Shown: piece by piece, positions 1 to 11,684 of the stretch
How the letters are laid out: each line of letters opens with the position of its first letter
Numbering within the stretch: the stretch's first letter is position 1
DNA from: Candidatus Saccharicenans sp.
GTDB lineage: Bacteria > Acidobacteriota > Aminicenantia > Aminicenantales > Saccharicenantaceae
DNA length: 64,000 bases
Direction of reading: 5' to 3'
NCBI GenBank assembly: GCA_026414545.1
Contig: JAOAIU010000060.1
Location: 62,001-126,000 of the forward strand
The notes under the pieces: generated by a model
Seen by the model: only the letters and a program-made list of their open reading frames with translations
Told to the model about the DNA's origin: nothing
Databases searched by the model: none
Made by a program: the position numbers and the translations under genes

Positions 1-74
1 TAATATGACTCAGTTATGTTCTGGCCCGACATTTGCTTCTTAAAATGGCGAAACTCAGGAAAAGGAGGTTAAAC

Positions 75-197
75 ATGAGGATTAAAAGTATGTTGAGGGC
101 AGTGGCCATCTGCTTTTTAGCGGTTGCCTTTGTTGCTTCCTATTCCTTCGCTCAGAAGAATACCGAGCAGACCAAGGAAAAAGCCAGCGTCGAATAG
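75..197 (+). CDS. Small secreted/periplasmic peptide, 40 aa, unknown function
   Basis: A short reading frame begins at an ATG behind a strong Shine-Dalgarno (AGGAGG, about 7 nt upstream). The product has a basic start (MRIKSML), a hydrophobic core and a likely signal-peptidase site after the Ala of SYSFA, leaving a mature part of only about 14 charged residues. It does not resemble a family I know. The frame stops at TAG (195-197) but stays open for another 11 Lys/Arg/Gln-rich codons to a TAA at 231-233, so the TAG may be a recent truncation or the second stop may be coincidence. That the signal peptide is real is likely; any function is unknown. Confidence 0.5.
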   Translation: MRIKSMLRAVAICFLAVAFVASYSFAQKNTEQTKEKASVE

Positions 198-235
198 AAA
201 GAACAGGTCAAGAATCAGCGCAGTCGGAATTAATT

Positions 236-274
236 TACCACTTGACTACCCCCACGGGCTTTGTGGTATTTTGT
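236..274 (+). terminator. Possible weak terminator after the small peptide
   Basis: TACCAC (236-241) can pair with GTGGTA (263-268) around a 21-nt loop, followed by a short T-rich stretch. The stem is short and the loop long, so this is only a candidate. The rest of the 198-386 gap shows no other recognisable element. Confidence 0.25.
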
Positions 275-386
275 TATCTTCATGAGTTCCAGCTTAGAGT
301 ATCTGATGCGGCCCCTGGCCGCCCCCTCAACATCCTTTCACTCCAACCATACCAAAACAACAAATCTTTAATAATCGGGAGGCATC

Positions 387-1793
387 ATGTCCGAAGAAAA
401 GAAATATTCTCCAGGAGTTGAAAAGTACATGCGGGAAGCGAAAGCCTTCCTGGCCCGGCAGGAAGAAATTAAAGCCAGAATGCAACGGATGAAATTCGAC
501 ACCATCGCCGTCCATGGTCTCTACTCACTGGAAGAAGCCCTGGACCGGAACCAGGGAGCAGTCATAGAACCTCTCTATCTGGCCACTTCCCAGGGCTACC
601 GCGACTCAGACGAACTGGAAGCGGCCCTGGCCTATTTGATTCCCACCTGGTGTTACACCAGAATCGCCAATCCAACCACCTACTACCTGGAGCACGTGCT
701 GGCCCTGCTTGAAGGTTACCAGACGGGTTACGAGACTTCCTGCGTGGTTACCTCTTCGGGCATGGCCGCTATCATGATGGCCATCGACCCCTTCCTGGTT
801 AAGCAGAAGGAAGGCCCGGAAAACATGAATTTTGTTTCTTCCATACAACTGTATGGCGGCACCTTCCAGCATTTTTCGGTCCGCAAAATGAAAGAAAGGG
901 GAATTGAGGTCCGCTGGGTCGTGCACCCCGAAGATATCGAGGAATGGAAAGCAAAAATTGATGAAAATACCCGCTTTCTTTATGTGGAAGCCCCGAGCAA
1001 CCCCCAGCAGTCGTTCTGCGACGTAAAGGCCCTGGCCGACCTGGCCCATTCCTGGGAAATCCCGCTGATCTTTGATGCCACCTGCGCCACCCCGGCCCTG
1101 ATGCGGCCGATAGCTTACGGCGTCGACATCGTGGTCCACTCCCTGACCAAGTCCATCACCACCGGCGGACTGGCCATCGGCGGGGCCCTGATCAGCAAGA
1201 AGCCCATAGTCACCAGGCTTAAGAACGACGATCCCAATTTCAAGGCCAGTTTTGCCGAATATGTTAAGTTCTGGCCCTACCGAGACAACGGGCCGGCCGC
1301 CTCTCCTTTCAACGCCCTGATGGCCATCAATGACCTGCGGACTCTGCGGATGAGAATGGATATCGTTAGCCAGAACTGCCAGAAGGTGGCCGAATTCCTG
1401 GAAAAACACCCGCGCGTTTACCAGGTTGACTATCTCGGCCTGCCCGGTTACAAACTTCATGCCCTGGCCAAGAAATACATGAAACTGGTTGACTCCGATG
1501 ATGGCCATGGACAGGAAGTTAACCGCTACGGGCATCTGATGAGCTTCAGGGTTGACGGCCCCCCGGAGAATGCCAGGAAGGTTTTCGACCGATTCAAGAT
1601 AATCTTCCGGGCAACCGACTTGGGTCGCATCAAGAGCGTGGCCACCATCCCGGCCATCTCCACCCACCAGCAGCAGGGTGAAGAAGCCAGGCGGATGGCC
1701 GACATCCCGCCCCAGCTAATCAGGCTATGCGTGGGAGCAGAAAACCCCGACGATATAATTGAAGACCTCAACCAGGCCCTCAATTCTCTCTGA
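387..1793 (+). CDS. Cys/Met metabolism PLP-dependent enzyme (cystathionine gamma-synthase / methionine gamma-lyase family)
   Basis: A fold-type I PLP enzyme acting on sulfur amino acids. Visible landmarks are YTRIANPT (90-97), the phosphate-binding SSGMAAI region (123-129), Tyr156 in LYGGT, Asp230 that contacts the pyridine nitrogen, the Schiff-base Lys255 in HSLTK, and a C-terminal LIRLCVGAENPDDII typical of the family. At 468 aa it is longer than the usual 380-420 aa, with about 35 extra charged residues at the N-terminus. The ATG follows GGGAGG at a suitable distance. The sequence places it in the family but does not separate gamma-synthase, O-acetylhomoserine sulfhydrylase and gamma-lyase activity; the neighbours give no sulfur-pathway context. 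Confidence 0.9.
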   Translation: MSEEKKYSPGVEKYMREAKAFLARQEEIKARMQRMKFDTIAVHGLYSLEEALDRNQGAVIEPLYLATSQGYRDSDELEAALAYLIPTWCYTRIANPTTYYLEHVLALLEGYQTGYETSCVVTSSGMAAIMMAIDPFLVKQKEGPENMNFVSSIQLYGGTFQHFSVRKMKERGIEVRWVVHPEDIEEWKAKIDENTRFLYVEAPSNPQQSFCDVKALADLAHSWEIPLIFDATCATPALMRPIAYGVDIVVHSLTKSITTGGLAIGGALISKKPIVTRLKNDDPNFKASFAEYVKFWPYRDNGPAASPFNALMAINDLRTLRMRMDIVSQNCQKVAEFLEKHPRVYQVDYLGLPGYKLHALAKKYMKLVDSDDGHGQEVNRYGHLMSFRVDGPPENARKVFDRFKIIFRATDLGRIKSVATIPAISTHQQQGEEARRMADIPPQLIRLCVGAENPDDIIEDLNQALNSL

Positions 1794-1817
1794 CCCGCCC
1801 TGGCTTCGCGGCCGGGT

Positions 1818-1846
1818 TTGAATTTTGCCACCGGCTCGACTACAAT
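1818..1846 (+). promoter_or_regulatory. Promoter of murA, predicted to give a leaderless transcript
   Basis: TTGAAT (1818-1823), a 17-nt spacer and TACAAT (1841-1846) form a good sigma70-type promoter. Only 6 nt separate the -10 box from the murA ATG at 1853, so transcription should begin at or next to the A of the start codon. No Shine-Dalgarno precedes the ATG. Confidence 0.6.
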
Positions 1847-1852
1847 CAGGGC

Positions 1853-3139
1853 ATGGAAGCGCTGAGAATTTACACGGAAAGGCCGTACCAGCTCCGGGGA
1901 GAGGTAACCATCAGCGGGGCCAAGAACGCCGTTCTCCCGGCCCTGGCCGCCTCACTCCTGACGGGTGAAGAGGTCCATCTGACCAATATTCCACTGGTCA
2001 AGGATGTTCAGACTATGCTCACCCTTCTGGCCGAGCTGGGAGCAGAATACGAGCTCAACAAGAAATCTCTCACCCTCAGAACGAAAAGAATCCTCTCCGA
2101 CCAGGCATCCTACCAGCTGGTCCGGGCCATGAGGGCCTCCATCCTGGTGCTGGGCCCGCTGCTGGCCAGAAAAGGCCGGGCGGTGGTGGCCCTGCCCGGC
2201 GGCTGCGCCATCGGCACCAGACCGGTGGACCTGCATATCAGCGGGTTGCAGAAGCTCGGCGCTGACATAAAAATTGAACATGGATACATAGTGGCCGAGG
2301 CCAGAAGGCTTAAGGGCGCGGAGTTCGAGTTCGAAAAAAAGACGGTCACCGGGACTGAAAACCTGGTGATGGCCGCCGCCCTGGCCCGGGGAGAAACCAT
2401 TCTTAAGAATTGTGCCCTGGAACCAGAGGTCAGCAGCCTGTGCGAGCTGCTGGTAAAGATGGGGGCCCGGATTGATGGCATAGGAGAAGAAACGCTCTGC
2501 ATAAGGGGGGTGGACGACCTGGGACCGGCCAGCCATCGTATCATTCCCGATCGGATTGAAGCCGGAACCTTCATGGTGGCCGCCGCTCTGACCGGAGGCG
2601 ACCTTACTTTGAGGGAAGTGGAGCCGGCTCATCTCCAGGCCCTGGCCGACAAGCTGACCATCTCCGGCACCAGAATAGAAAAGATTGGAAAACGGTCGCT
2701 GCGAATAATCGGCAGCCAGGAAATTAAACCCCAAGACGTAACCACGGCTCCCTATCCCGGATTTCCTACGGACATGCAGGCCCAGTTCATGGTCCTGATG
2801 ACCCAGGCCAGCGGGACTTCCATCATTACCGAGACTATCTTCGACCGGCGCTTTTCCCACGCCAACGAGCTGACCAGGTTGGGGGCCAGCATCGAAATCC
2901 AGGGAGACAAGGCCATCGTCAGGGGCCGCACGCCGCTTTCCGGGGCAGAAGTGGTGGCCACTGACTTGCGGGCTTCGGCCTGCCTGGTGCTGGCCGGCCT
3001 GGTGGCCACCGGTCAGACCACCATCAACGACATCGAGCACCTGGACCGCGGCTACGAGAAAATAGAGGAAAAACTGATCAAGCTTGGAGTAAAGATTGAA
3101 CGCTTAAAAAACAACAATAACCACAGAACGGGGGGATGA
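1853..3139 (+). CDS. murA: UDP-N-acetylglucosamine 1-carboxyvinyltransferase
   Basis: MurA catalyses the first committed step of peptidoglycan synthesis, transfer of enolpyruvate from PEP to UDP-GlcNAc in the cytoplasm. The 428-aa length is normal. The active-site loop PGGCAIGTRPVDLH carries Cys118, equivalent to E. coli Cys115, the residue alkylated by fosfomycin, so a Cys-type rather than Asp-type enzyme is predicted. SGAKNA (21-26) holds the conserved lysine near the N-terminus, and PTDMQAQFM contains the catalytic Asp. The promoter lies so close to the ATG that the mRNA is probably leaderless. The HIT-family gene begins 1 nt after the stop, suggesting one transcript. murB is about 2 kb away on the other strand. 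Confidence 0.97.
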   Translation: MEALRIYTERPYQLRGEVTISGAKNAVLPALAASLLTGEEVHLTNIPLVKDVQTMLTLLAELGAEYELNKKSLTLRTKRILSDQASYQLVRAMRASILVLGPLLARKGRAVVALPGGCAIGTRPVDLHISGLQKLGADIKIEHGYIVAEARRLKGAEFEFEKKTVTGTENLVMAAALARGETILKNCALEPEVSSLCELLVKMGARIDGIGEETLCIRGVDDLGPASHRIIPDRIEAGTFMVAAALTGGDLTLREVEPAHLQALADKLTISGTRIEKIGKRSLRIIGSQEIKPQDVTTAPYPGFPTDMQAQFMVLMTQASGTSIITETIFDRRFSHANELTRLGASIEIQGDKAIVRGRTPLSGAEVVATDLRASACLVLAGLVATGQTTINDIEHLDRGYEKIEEKLIKLGVKIERLKNNNNHRTGG

Positions 3140-3140
3140 C

Positions 3141-3485
3141 ATGAGCGATTGCATCTTCTGCAAAATTATCCGCAAGGAAATACCGGCCAGAATTATTTAC
3201 GAAGACGACGAGGTTCTGGCCTTCGACGACATCCGGCCGCAGGCACCTGTTCATACCCTGATTATACCCAGGAAACACCTGGCCAGCTTGAAAGAAATCG
3301 GTCAGGAAGAAGCCAGCTTGCTGGGCCGAATCTTGATCAGGGCCGCTGAAATCGCCAGGCTCAAGGGCATCGACCACAGCGGTTATCGGGTGGTGGTCAA
3401 CACTGGACCCGACTCCGGCCAGGAAGTCTTCCACATTCATTTTCATGTGCTGGGCGGACGGCGGCTGGGCTGGCCACCCGGTTAA
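3141..3485 (+). CDS. HIT family (Hint/PKCI-like) nucleotide-binding protein
   Basis: A 114-aa histidine-triad protein. The signature HIHFH (98-102) followed by VLGG is intact, and Cys4/Cys7 in DCIFCKI match the zinc-binding pair common in the Hint branch. Known members hydrolyse nucleoside phosphoramidates or dinucleotides; the in vivo substrate in bacteria is often unclear. The ATG starts right after the murA TGA, so it is likely translated from the murA transcript. Length and ending (RLGWPPG) match the family. Confidence 0.93.
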   Translation: MSDCIFCKIIRKEIPARIIYEDDEVLAFDDIRPQAPVHTLIIPRKHLASLKEIGQEEASLLGRILIRAAEIARLKGIDHSGYRVVVNTGPDSGQEVFHIHFHVLGGRRLGWPPG

Positions 3486-3533
3486 GAGGCAGTCCCGGGA
3501 AAAGTACACCGCGGGGGAAAGAAGCTATCCGGC

Positions 3534-4007
3534 ATGGCCTATCTAATCGACGGAAACAACCTGATGGGACAGGCTGATCCCTACTTCAAGCTGGACCCGG
3601 CCAGTCGCAACAAGCTGGTGGCCAGGCTGCTGCTTTTTCAGAAAATAACCCGCACCCGGATCTTCCTGGTATTCGACGGGAAACCTCCCCTAGATGAACG
3701 TGAAATAAAACTGAACCCGAAGTTCACCGTGCTTTTCCCGGAGCCGGGACAGCCGGCCGACAGCCTGATCGAAGAGATGCTGTCCGGAAAAAAGGACCGG
3801 CGCTATTTTCTGGTGGTCAGCTCCGACCGGGGGTTAAGAGAAATTGCCCGGGCCCATGGCGCCAGGTCGATGAGTACGCCAGAATTTCTGAAACAACTCA
3901 AACAGACACTAAAAGACCATCGGGAGGAAAGGGAGCTGATAAAACAAAATGATGATTCCACTCCCCTGGAAATATCATTGTGGAAGGAACTATTCGGGGG
4001 AAAATGA
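3534..4007 (+). CDS. NYN-domain protein, YacP-like putative endoribonuclease
   Basis: A 157-aa protein of the YacP/NYN (PIN-like) family. The N-terminal YLIDGNNL places the first catalytic Asp at residue 6, IFLVFDGKPP contains the second acidic strand, and VVSSDRGLREIA contains the third, which is the expected metal-binding arrangement. Family members are predicted RNases, and B. subtilis YacP (Rae1) cleaves mRNA on the ribosome; that function is not proven for this protein. The stop overlaps the start of the next gene (ATGA at 4004-4007), so the two are translationally coupled. Confidence 0.8.
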   Translation: MAYLIDGNNLMGQADPYFKLDPASRNKLVARLLLFQKITRTRIFLVFDGKPPLDEREIKLNPKFTVLFPEPGQPADSLIEEMLSGKKDRRYFLVVSSDRGLREIARAHGARSMSTPEFLKQLKQTLKDHREERELIKQNDDSTPLEISLWKELFGGK

Positions 4008-4864
4008 AAACTTTCTCGGTAATCGGTTCAGGAAGGGTGGGCACGGCCCTGGCCCTGGCTCTCTGCCAGAGGGGTCTGGAGCTGAGATACCTGACTGACG
4101 TCTCCCCAGCCAGAGCCAGACAGGCCAGGAAACTTATAGGCCGGGGGCAGGCCGCGACCGATAACCTGCTGGCGGTCAGCTCAGCCGGGCTGACCTTTAT
4201 CTGCGTCCCGGACGATATGATACCGGAAGTGGTGAAAGAAATATCAGCGGCCGAACTGGGCGGCAAATTTGTCTTCCACACCAGCGGCGCCTGCTCCTCA
4301 GAATTGCTTCAGCCCCTGGCCCAAAAAGGAGCCAGGATAGGCTCATTCCACCCCGCTCAGACCTTCGCCGAACCCCTCAGTGAACCCGGAATTTTCAAGG
4401 GCATTTATATAGGAATAGAAGGGCAGCCCGAGGCTGTTGAGCTCGCAAAAGGACTGGCTGCCCGGCTCGGAGCCCATGCCCTTTTGTTATCGGCCGCAGA
4501 AAAACCTCTCTATCACCTGGCCCTGTCCATGTCCTCCAACTTTCTGATTGTGTTGCTCCACGAGGTTAAAGAGCTTCTGAAAACGGCCGGGCTGGAGGAA
4601 GAAACGGTCCTGGAAATCCTTTGTCCCCTGCTTAACAAAACTTTACAGAATGTAAAAAACCTTGGTATCAGCGCCAGTCTGACCGGACCAGTGGTCCGTG
4701 GCGACCTTAAAACGGTAGAAAAACACCTGGCCATAACAGACAGGAAACCCGGACTGGACCAGATCTACAGGTCCATGGCTCTCGAAGCCCTGAAATTGGC
4801 AGGCAACAGAGGTTTGAGCCGGGAAAAAATTAAAGCATTGAAGCATTTGCTGGAACAAAAATAA
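4004..4864 (+). CDS. Rossmann-fold DUF2520 oxidoreductase-like protein
   Basis: A 286-aa protein with an N-terminal NAD(P)-binding Rossmann fold (VIGSGRVG, residues 6-13) and the DUF2520 signature region with HTSGACSSELL and GSFHPAQTF. It resembles ProC/6-phosphogluconate dehydrogenase-type proteins, but no substrate is established for the family. An ATG 24 nt upstream is in frame, but I prefer 4004 because it overlaps the preceding stop (ATGA), follows GGGGGAAA and begins directly at the nucleotide-binding strand. Its 3' end overlaps the convergent murB gene by 35 bp. Confidence 0.8.
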   Translation: MKTFSVIGSGRVGTALALALCQRGLELRYLTDVSPARARQARKLIGRGQAATDNLLAVSSAGLTFICVPDDMIPEVVKEISAAELGGKFVFHTSGACSSELLQPLAQKGARIGSFHPAQTFAEPLSEPGIFKGIYIGIEGQPEAVELAKGLAARLGAHALLLSAAEKPLYHLALSMSSNFLIVLLHEVKELLKTAGLEEETVLEILCPLLNKTLQNVKNLGISASLTGPVVRGDLKTVEKHLAITDRKPGLDQIYRSMALEALKLAGNRGLSREKIKALKHLLEQK

Positions 4865-5783
4865 CTTCTTCTTCCAGCTTGATTCCCGAGGACTGCCAGA
4901 CTTTTTCTTTAAGCTCGGCAGCCAGAGTCAGTACCTGGCGGGCGGTGGCCCCACCGAGGTTGATGATAAAATTGCAGTGGCCCGGATAAACGGCCGCCTG
5001 TCCCACTCGCATTCCCCGGGCACCAGCCTGCTCCAGAAGTTGTCCCGCCGGAATCTTGCGCCCTCCCGGGAGCACGGGGTTCTTGAAGTAACTGCCGGCG
5101 CAGGGGATCTCTCCGGGCGGATGCTTCCTGGCCCTTTGATTGAGATAATCCTCCACTTTTTTGAGCATGTCGGGCCTGGATCCAGGCTCGACCTTCAGGG
5201 CTGCCTTGAGGATGATTTTATGGTCTTTTTTAAGGGAAGAATAACGATATTCAAAATGGAGTTCTTCCGGGCTCAGGGTCTGTTCCTGCCCATCGCCGGA
5301 AAGCACGGTCACCTCGGCCACCCTGTCTCCGATGGCCTGGCCGAAAGCTCCGGCATTGCCAAAAATAGCCCCGCCCACCGTGCCAGGAATCCCGGCCAGG
5401 AACTCTATCCCGGCCAGGCCTTGCTTGAGCGCTTGACCGAGCAGGTCAGAAAGATTGGTCCCGCTGGCTGCTTCCAGACAGCTCTTCTCCGGCTGGAATC
5501 TCAGGCCGCGGGCTGAATTCCTGATGATGAGCCCGCGGTAACCGGCATCGTCGAATAAAAGATTATAACCACCGCCTATCACATAGAATGGAAGCCCGCA
5601 CTTACGGGCCGCCTTAATAGCCGTGGCCAGGTCAGCCAACCCGTGAACCTCAAGAAAATAATCGGCCGGGCCGCCTATCCTGAAGCTGGAATAGCTGGAC
5701 AGGGGGACATTCCTGGATAGAGACAGGGCGGTCTCTTCAAAAAAAAGCCGGTCTAAGTCTTGCAACTCTGTCATATTTTGCAT
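4830..5783 (-). CDS. murB: UDP-N-acetylenolpyruvoylglucosamine reductase
   Basis: MurB is the FAD/NADPH enzyme that reduces the MurA product to UDP-MurNAc. Visible are the FAD-binding GGGYNLLFDD (70-79), IPGTVGGAIFGNAG (132-145), Arg180 in EYR, the catalytic proton donor Ser231 in PCAGSYFKNP, and Glu residues near 304-306 in LEEEV. The 317-aa length suits the shorter type. The start could be Met1 or Met4: a TATAAT (complement of 5788-5793) lies only 4 nt upstream of the first ATG, so a transcript from it could reach only the second ATG intact. It converges with the DUF2520 gene. Confidence 0.95.
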   Translation of the reverse strand: MQNMTELQDLDRLFFEETALSLSRNVPLSSYSSFRIGGPADYFLEVHGLADLATAIKAARKCGLPFYVIGGGYNLLFDDAGYRGLIIRNSARGLRFQPEKSCLEAASGTNLSDLLGQALKQGLAGIEFLAGIPGTVGGAIFGNAGAFGQAIGDRVAEVTVLSGDGQEQTLSPEELHFEYRYSSLKKDHKIILKAALKVEPGSRPDMLKKVEDYLNQRARKHPPGEIPCAGSYFKNPVLPGGRKIPAGQLLEQAGARGMRVGQAAVYPGHCNFIINLGGATARQVLTLAAELKEKVWQSSGIKLEEEVIFVPANASML

Positions 5784-5881
5784 ATTTATTATATGGAATA
5801 GAAAAGACGAAGTCTAATTCGCTTTCTGGCATATAAATTGCAATAATTAAAGCAGGATGCCCTGGATTTAAAAATCTGCTA

Positions 5882-5910
5882 TTGACATTTTTAGCGTTAA
5901 TGGGCAAGAT
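5882..5910 (+). promoter_or_regulatory. Candidate promoter of the secreted TPR gene
   Basis: A consensus -35 TTGACA (5882-5887) is followed 17 nt later by CAAGAT (5905-5910), a weak -10. The gene starts 34 nt further on behind GAGG. The -35 is convincing; the exact -10 is not. Confidence 0.4.
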
Positions 5911-5944
5911 ATTGAGCAAATTAATTTTTTGTGTGAGGTTAGAG

Positions 5945-9233
<3,289 letters not shown>

Positions 9234-9234
9234 G

Positions 9235-10692
9235 TTATTTCTTTTTCTTAAAAATCTTCGACAAATCCAGTTCCATAAGCCCCTTGAGTCCGGTCTTTTT
9301 CTCTCCTTTTTCCAGCTCCTCCAGGGCTGAGCGAGCCTGACGGTGGTCAGGGTCGATGTCCAGGGCTTTTTGCAGTTGTTTCTTGGCTCGGACTTTCAGT
9401 CCTTCTCCCAAATAGAGCAGCCCCAGCCCGACATAGCCTTCAGCGTTCCAGGGCTCCATCTCTATGGCCCGCAGGAAATCTTCCTCAGCTTTCTTCTTAT
9501 AGGCCGGGAGCTTGGACTCGGCCATGGCCAGGAGCAGGTAATAATCGGCCTTAGCCCTTTTCAAGCGGATGGCTTCTTCCAGGAATATGATGGCTTCTTC
9601 ATACATTCCCTGGTTGTATAGGGTCTTTCCCTGTCGGTACTTGATTTCAGCCTTCCGGGCCAGGTCGTCAGCCGTTTCCTGGGCAGGAGCTACCAGTTGC
9701 TGGTCATACTGTTTTCTCTTATCCGGTTCGCTCAGGGTGCGGTAGGCGGTGGTTATGGCGTTAAAGACCTCGTTAATCAGGTTGTGGTCGGCCAGGGCGG
9801 TATTGAAACGGTCAGGATGGTATTTTCTGGCCAGGTTAAAATAGGCCTTCTTTATTTCTTCCTCGTTGGCTACCCTGGAAACACCCAGCAGTTCGTAGTA
9901 GTTGCGCGTCTTTAGCTGGGACTTGATTTCTTTGAGTTCTTCAATCCGGGCTTCGAGCTCGTCCAGCTCCAGCTTCTTGCGGCTTTCGGTCGCGTAATCA
10001 TCTTTCTTAAAACTGGTATCGGCCGCTGAAACTTCCACCATGTCCAGGCAATAGAACAGATACAGGCAGCGGAAGAAATTCTCGTTGCTGAATCGGGCCG
10101 GGACGGCCATGCGGTCGATAATCTGGGCGGTGGAAAACCTCTCCAGCAGAGCCTTTTCTTCCTCAGTCAGAAAATAGGCATAGCGAATATTCTTCAGGGC
10201 TACCTTTCGGCCGTTAAAAAACTTCTGCAGGCTGGAATCATATTTCATCCGGCGCAACCCGTAATCGATGATAAAGGGGACATCGACGGCCGGGAGTTCT
10301 TCGGTCGGAGGCTGAACTTCCCTATCCTGGAAGCTCAGCTCGCCGTCAAAATATGAAAATATGCCCAGCAAGGCTTCACGAATCTGAAAGCCCAGGGCTT
10401 CCCGCAGGTCGCCCTCCTTAATGACTCCACCACGTTTCAACGATTCCCCCAGGGGCTGGTTGGGCTGGATAAAGTCCTCGATGTTGTTGAAGGTCTGGTC
10501 CTGGATCTTCTGCAGCTTGAACAGTATTTCGCCCAGTCTCTCCGACCTGACGTTGGTCTTGACCTGGATTGGCTTCCCCTTGATAAAGAAAAAATGCTTC
10601 TCAATTTCCTGGCGCTTGAAGGACAGGCGACCAGTCCGATTGTTGAAAAAAACATCCTTCAAAAAAGCGCCAATATGATTTACCGAATTCAC
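9235..10692 (-). CDS. DUF4388 (PATAN-like) - DnaJ domain - TPR fusion protein
   Basis: A 485-aa fusion. Residues 1-125 resemble DUF4388/PATAN domains (TGRLSFKRQ, FFFIKGKPI, LFDGELSF-like turn), which in other bacteria occur on signalling proteins. A charged linker (about 235-262) leads into a J-domain (264-331) with an intact HPD motif (292-294), so it could stimulate an Hsp70. Residues 345-470 hold TPR repeats (AIIFLEEAIRLK, AEEDFLRAIEMEP, AKKQLQKALDIDP). There is no zinc finger or G/F region, so it is not a canonical DnaJ. The start is GTG behind a GGAAAGGG. Its role is inferred only as linking a sensory or protein-interaction domain to DnaK. It is transcribed divergently from the amidase gene. 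Confidence 0.82.
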   Translation of the reverse strand: MNSVNHIGAFLKDVFFNNRTGRLSFKRQEIEKHFFFIKGKPIQVKTNVRSERLGEILFKLQKIQDQTFNNIEDFIQPNQPLGESLKRGGVIKEGDLREALGFQIREALLGIFSYFDGELSFQDREVQPPTEELPAVDVPFIIDYGLRRMKYDSSLQKFFNGRKVALKNIRYAYFLTEEEKALLERFSTAQIIDRMAVPARFSNENFFRCLYLFYCLDMVEVSAADTSFKKDDYATESRKKLELDELEARIEELKEIKSQLKTRNYYELLGVSRVANEEEIKKAYFNLARKYHPDRFNTALADHNLINEVFNAITTAYRTLSEPDKRKQYDQQLVAPAQETADDLARKAEIKYRQGKTLYNQGMYEEAIIFLEEAIRLKRAKADYYLLLAMAESKLPAYKKKAEEDFLRAIEMEPWNAEGYVGLGLLYLGEGLKVRAKKQLQKALDIDPDHRQARSALEELEKGEKKTGLKGLMELDLSKIFKKKK

Positions 10693-10784
10693 AATCAGGC
10701 CCTTTCCGCAATTCTCTTATTGCTTTTAATACTTTATATAAACGGGGCCGATTTTTCAACCCCGCACTTGACCTTGCCTGGCAT

Positions 10785-10814
10785 TGGACAGAATATCCTG
10801 ATTTGTGCTATTTT
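10785..10814 (+). promoter_or_regulatory. Candidate leaderless promoter of the NAD synthetase glutaminase gene
   Basis: TGGACA (10785-10790), an 18-nt spacer and TATTTT (10809-10814) end 6 nt before the ATG at 10821, so the mRNA would start at the initiation codon. An alternative is TTGACC-N17-GAATAT a little upstream, which would give a short leader. No Shine-Dalgarno is visible. Confidence 0.4.
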
Positions 10815-10820
10815 CAATTT

Positions 10821-11684
10821 ATGAAAATCGCTCTGGCCCAGATTTCACCCGTCCTCGGTAACCCGGAACGCAACCTGAAAAGCCACCTGGACCACATCAG
10901 GAAAGCCACGTTGGCAAAAGCCAGTTTGATAGTCTTTCCTGAGCTCAGCCTGACGGGTTATACCCTTAAAGACCTGGCCCCCGAACTGGCCCTCAATCCC
11001 AGGAAATCGCCGGTCTTCAAGAAACTGCTCGAAGCCTCCCGGGCTATAGACCTGGTATTCGGGTTCGTGGAAGAAGCGGCCGACGAGCCTGGCCTGGTTT
11101 ATAATGCGGCGGCTTATCTATCCCGGGGACGAATTCTCCATATCCACCGCAAGGTCTTCCTGCCAACGTCCGGGATGTTCGAAGAGGGCCGGTTTTTTGC
11201 CGCCGGCCGGCAATTCAGGCCTTTTAATACCGCTCGAGTCAAAACCGGGTTGCTGGTCTGCCGTGACTTCTTGCATTATGGTTCAAGCTATTGTCATTTC
11301 GCTGGCGGAGCCGGCCTGATCATTACCATCTCCGCGGCCCCCGGACGCGGGATAGACGAACCGCAGAGCCAGGGTTTTGAGACCAGCCAAATGTGGGAAT
11401 TGATGGGCCAGGCGGTATCCTTTTTCTCCAGCGCCGTGGTGGTCTATTGCAACCGGGTCGGTTACGAAGACGGGGCGGTCTTTGCCGGCGGTTCTTTCAT
11501 CTATTCTCCTTTCGGCAAACTGGTAGCCAGGCTGCCTTACCTGGAAGAGGATTTGGCCTTCATCGAGGTCGATCTGTCTGAAATCGGAAGGGCCAGGAAA
11601 AGCTGGCCTTTCAGGCGCGACGAACGCCCCGAAGTAATCTGGCAGTCCCTGGAGAAAATCATTAGAGAAAGCCATGAAGATTAA
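10821..11684 (+). CDS. Carbon-nitrogen hydrolase, likely glutaminase partner of NAD synthetase
   Basis: A 287-aa nitrilase-superfamily amidase with the full Glu-Lys-Cys triad: Glu41 in FPELSLTGY, Lys111 in HRKVFLP and Cys147 in LVCRDF. The family hydrolyses amides. Sequence style (MKIALAQISPVLGN at the start) and position match the N-terminal glutaminase domain of glutamine-dependent NAD synthetases. It overlaps nadE by 11 bp, which supports a two-subunit enzyme in which this protein supplies ammonia. I place the start at 10821, since the few codons upstream lack conservation and the promoter would lie inside them. Other amidase roles remain possible. Confidence 0.85.
   Translation: MKIALAQISPVLGNPERNLKSHLDHIRKATLAKASLIVFPELSLTGYTLKDLAPELALNPRKSPVFKKLLEASRAIDLVFGFVEEAADEPGLVYNAAAYLSRGRILHIHRKVFLPTSGMFEEGRFFAAGRQFRPFNTARVKTGLLVCRDFLHYGSSYCHFAGGAGLIITISAAPGRGIDEPQSQGFETSQMWELMGQAVSFFSSAVVVYCNRVGYEDGAVFAGGSFIYSPFGKLVARLPYLEEDLAFIEVDLSEIGRARKSWPFRRDERPEVIWQSLEKIIRESHED

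Noticed and set aside
606-1667. A long open frame of over 350 codons on the minus strand, opposite the Cys/Met enzyme
   Set aside because: It is the antisense shadow of a clearly conserved gene in high-G+C sequence, has no recognisable domain, and similar shadows lie opposite murA, hoxH, dnaE and valS.
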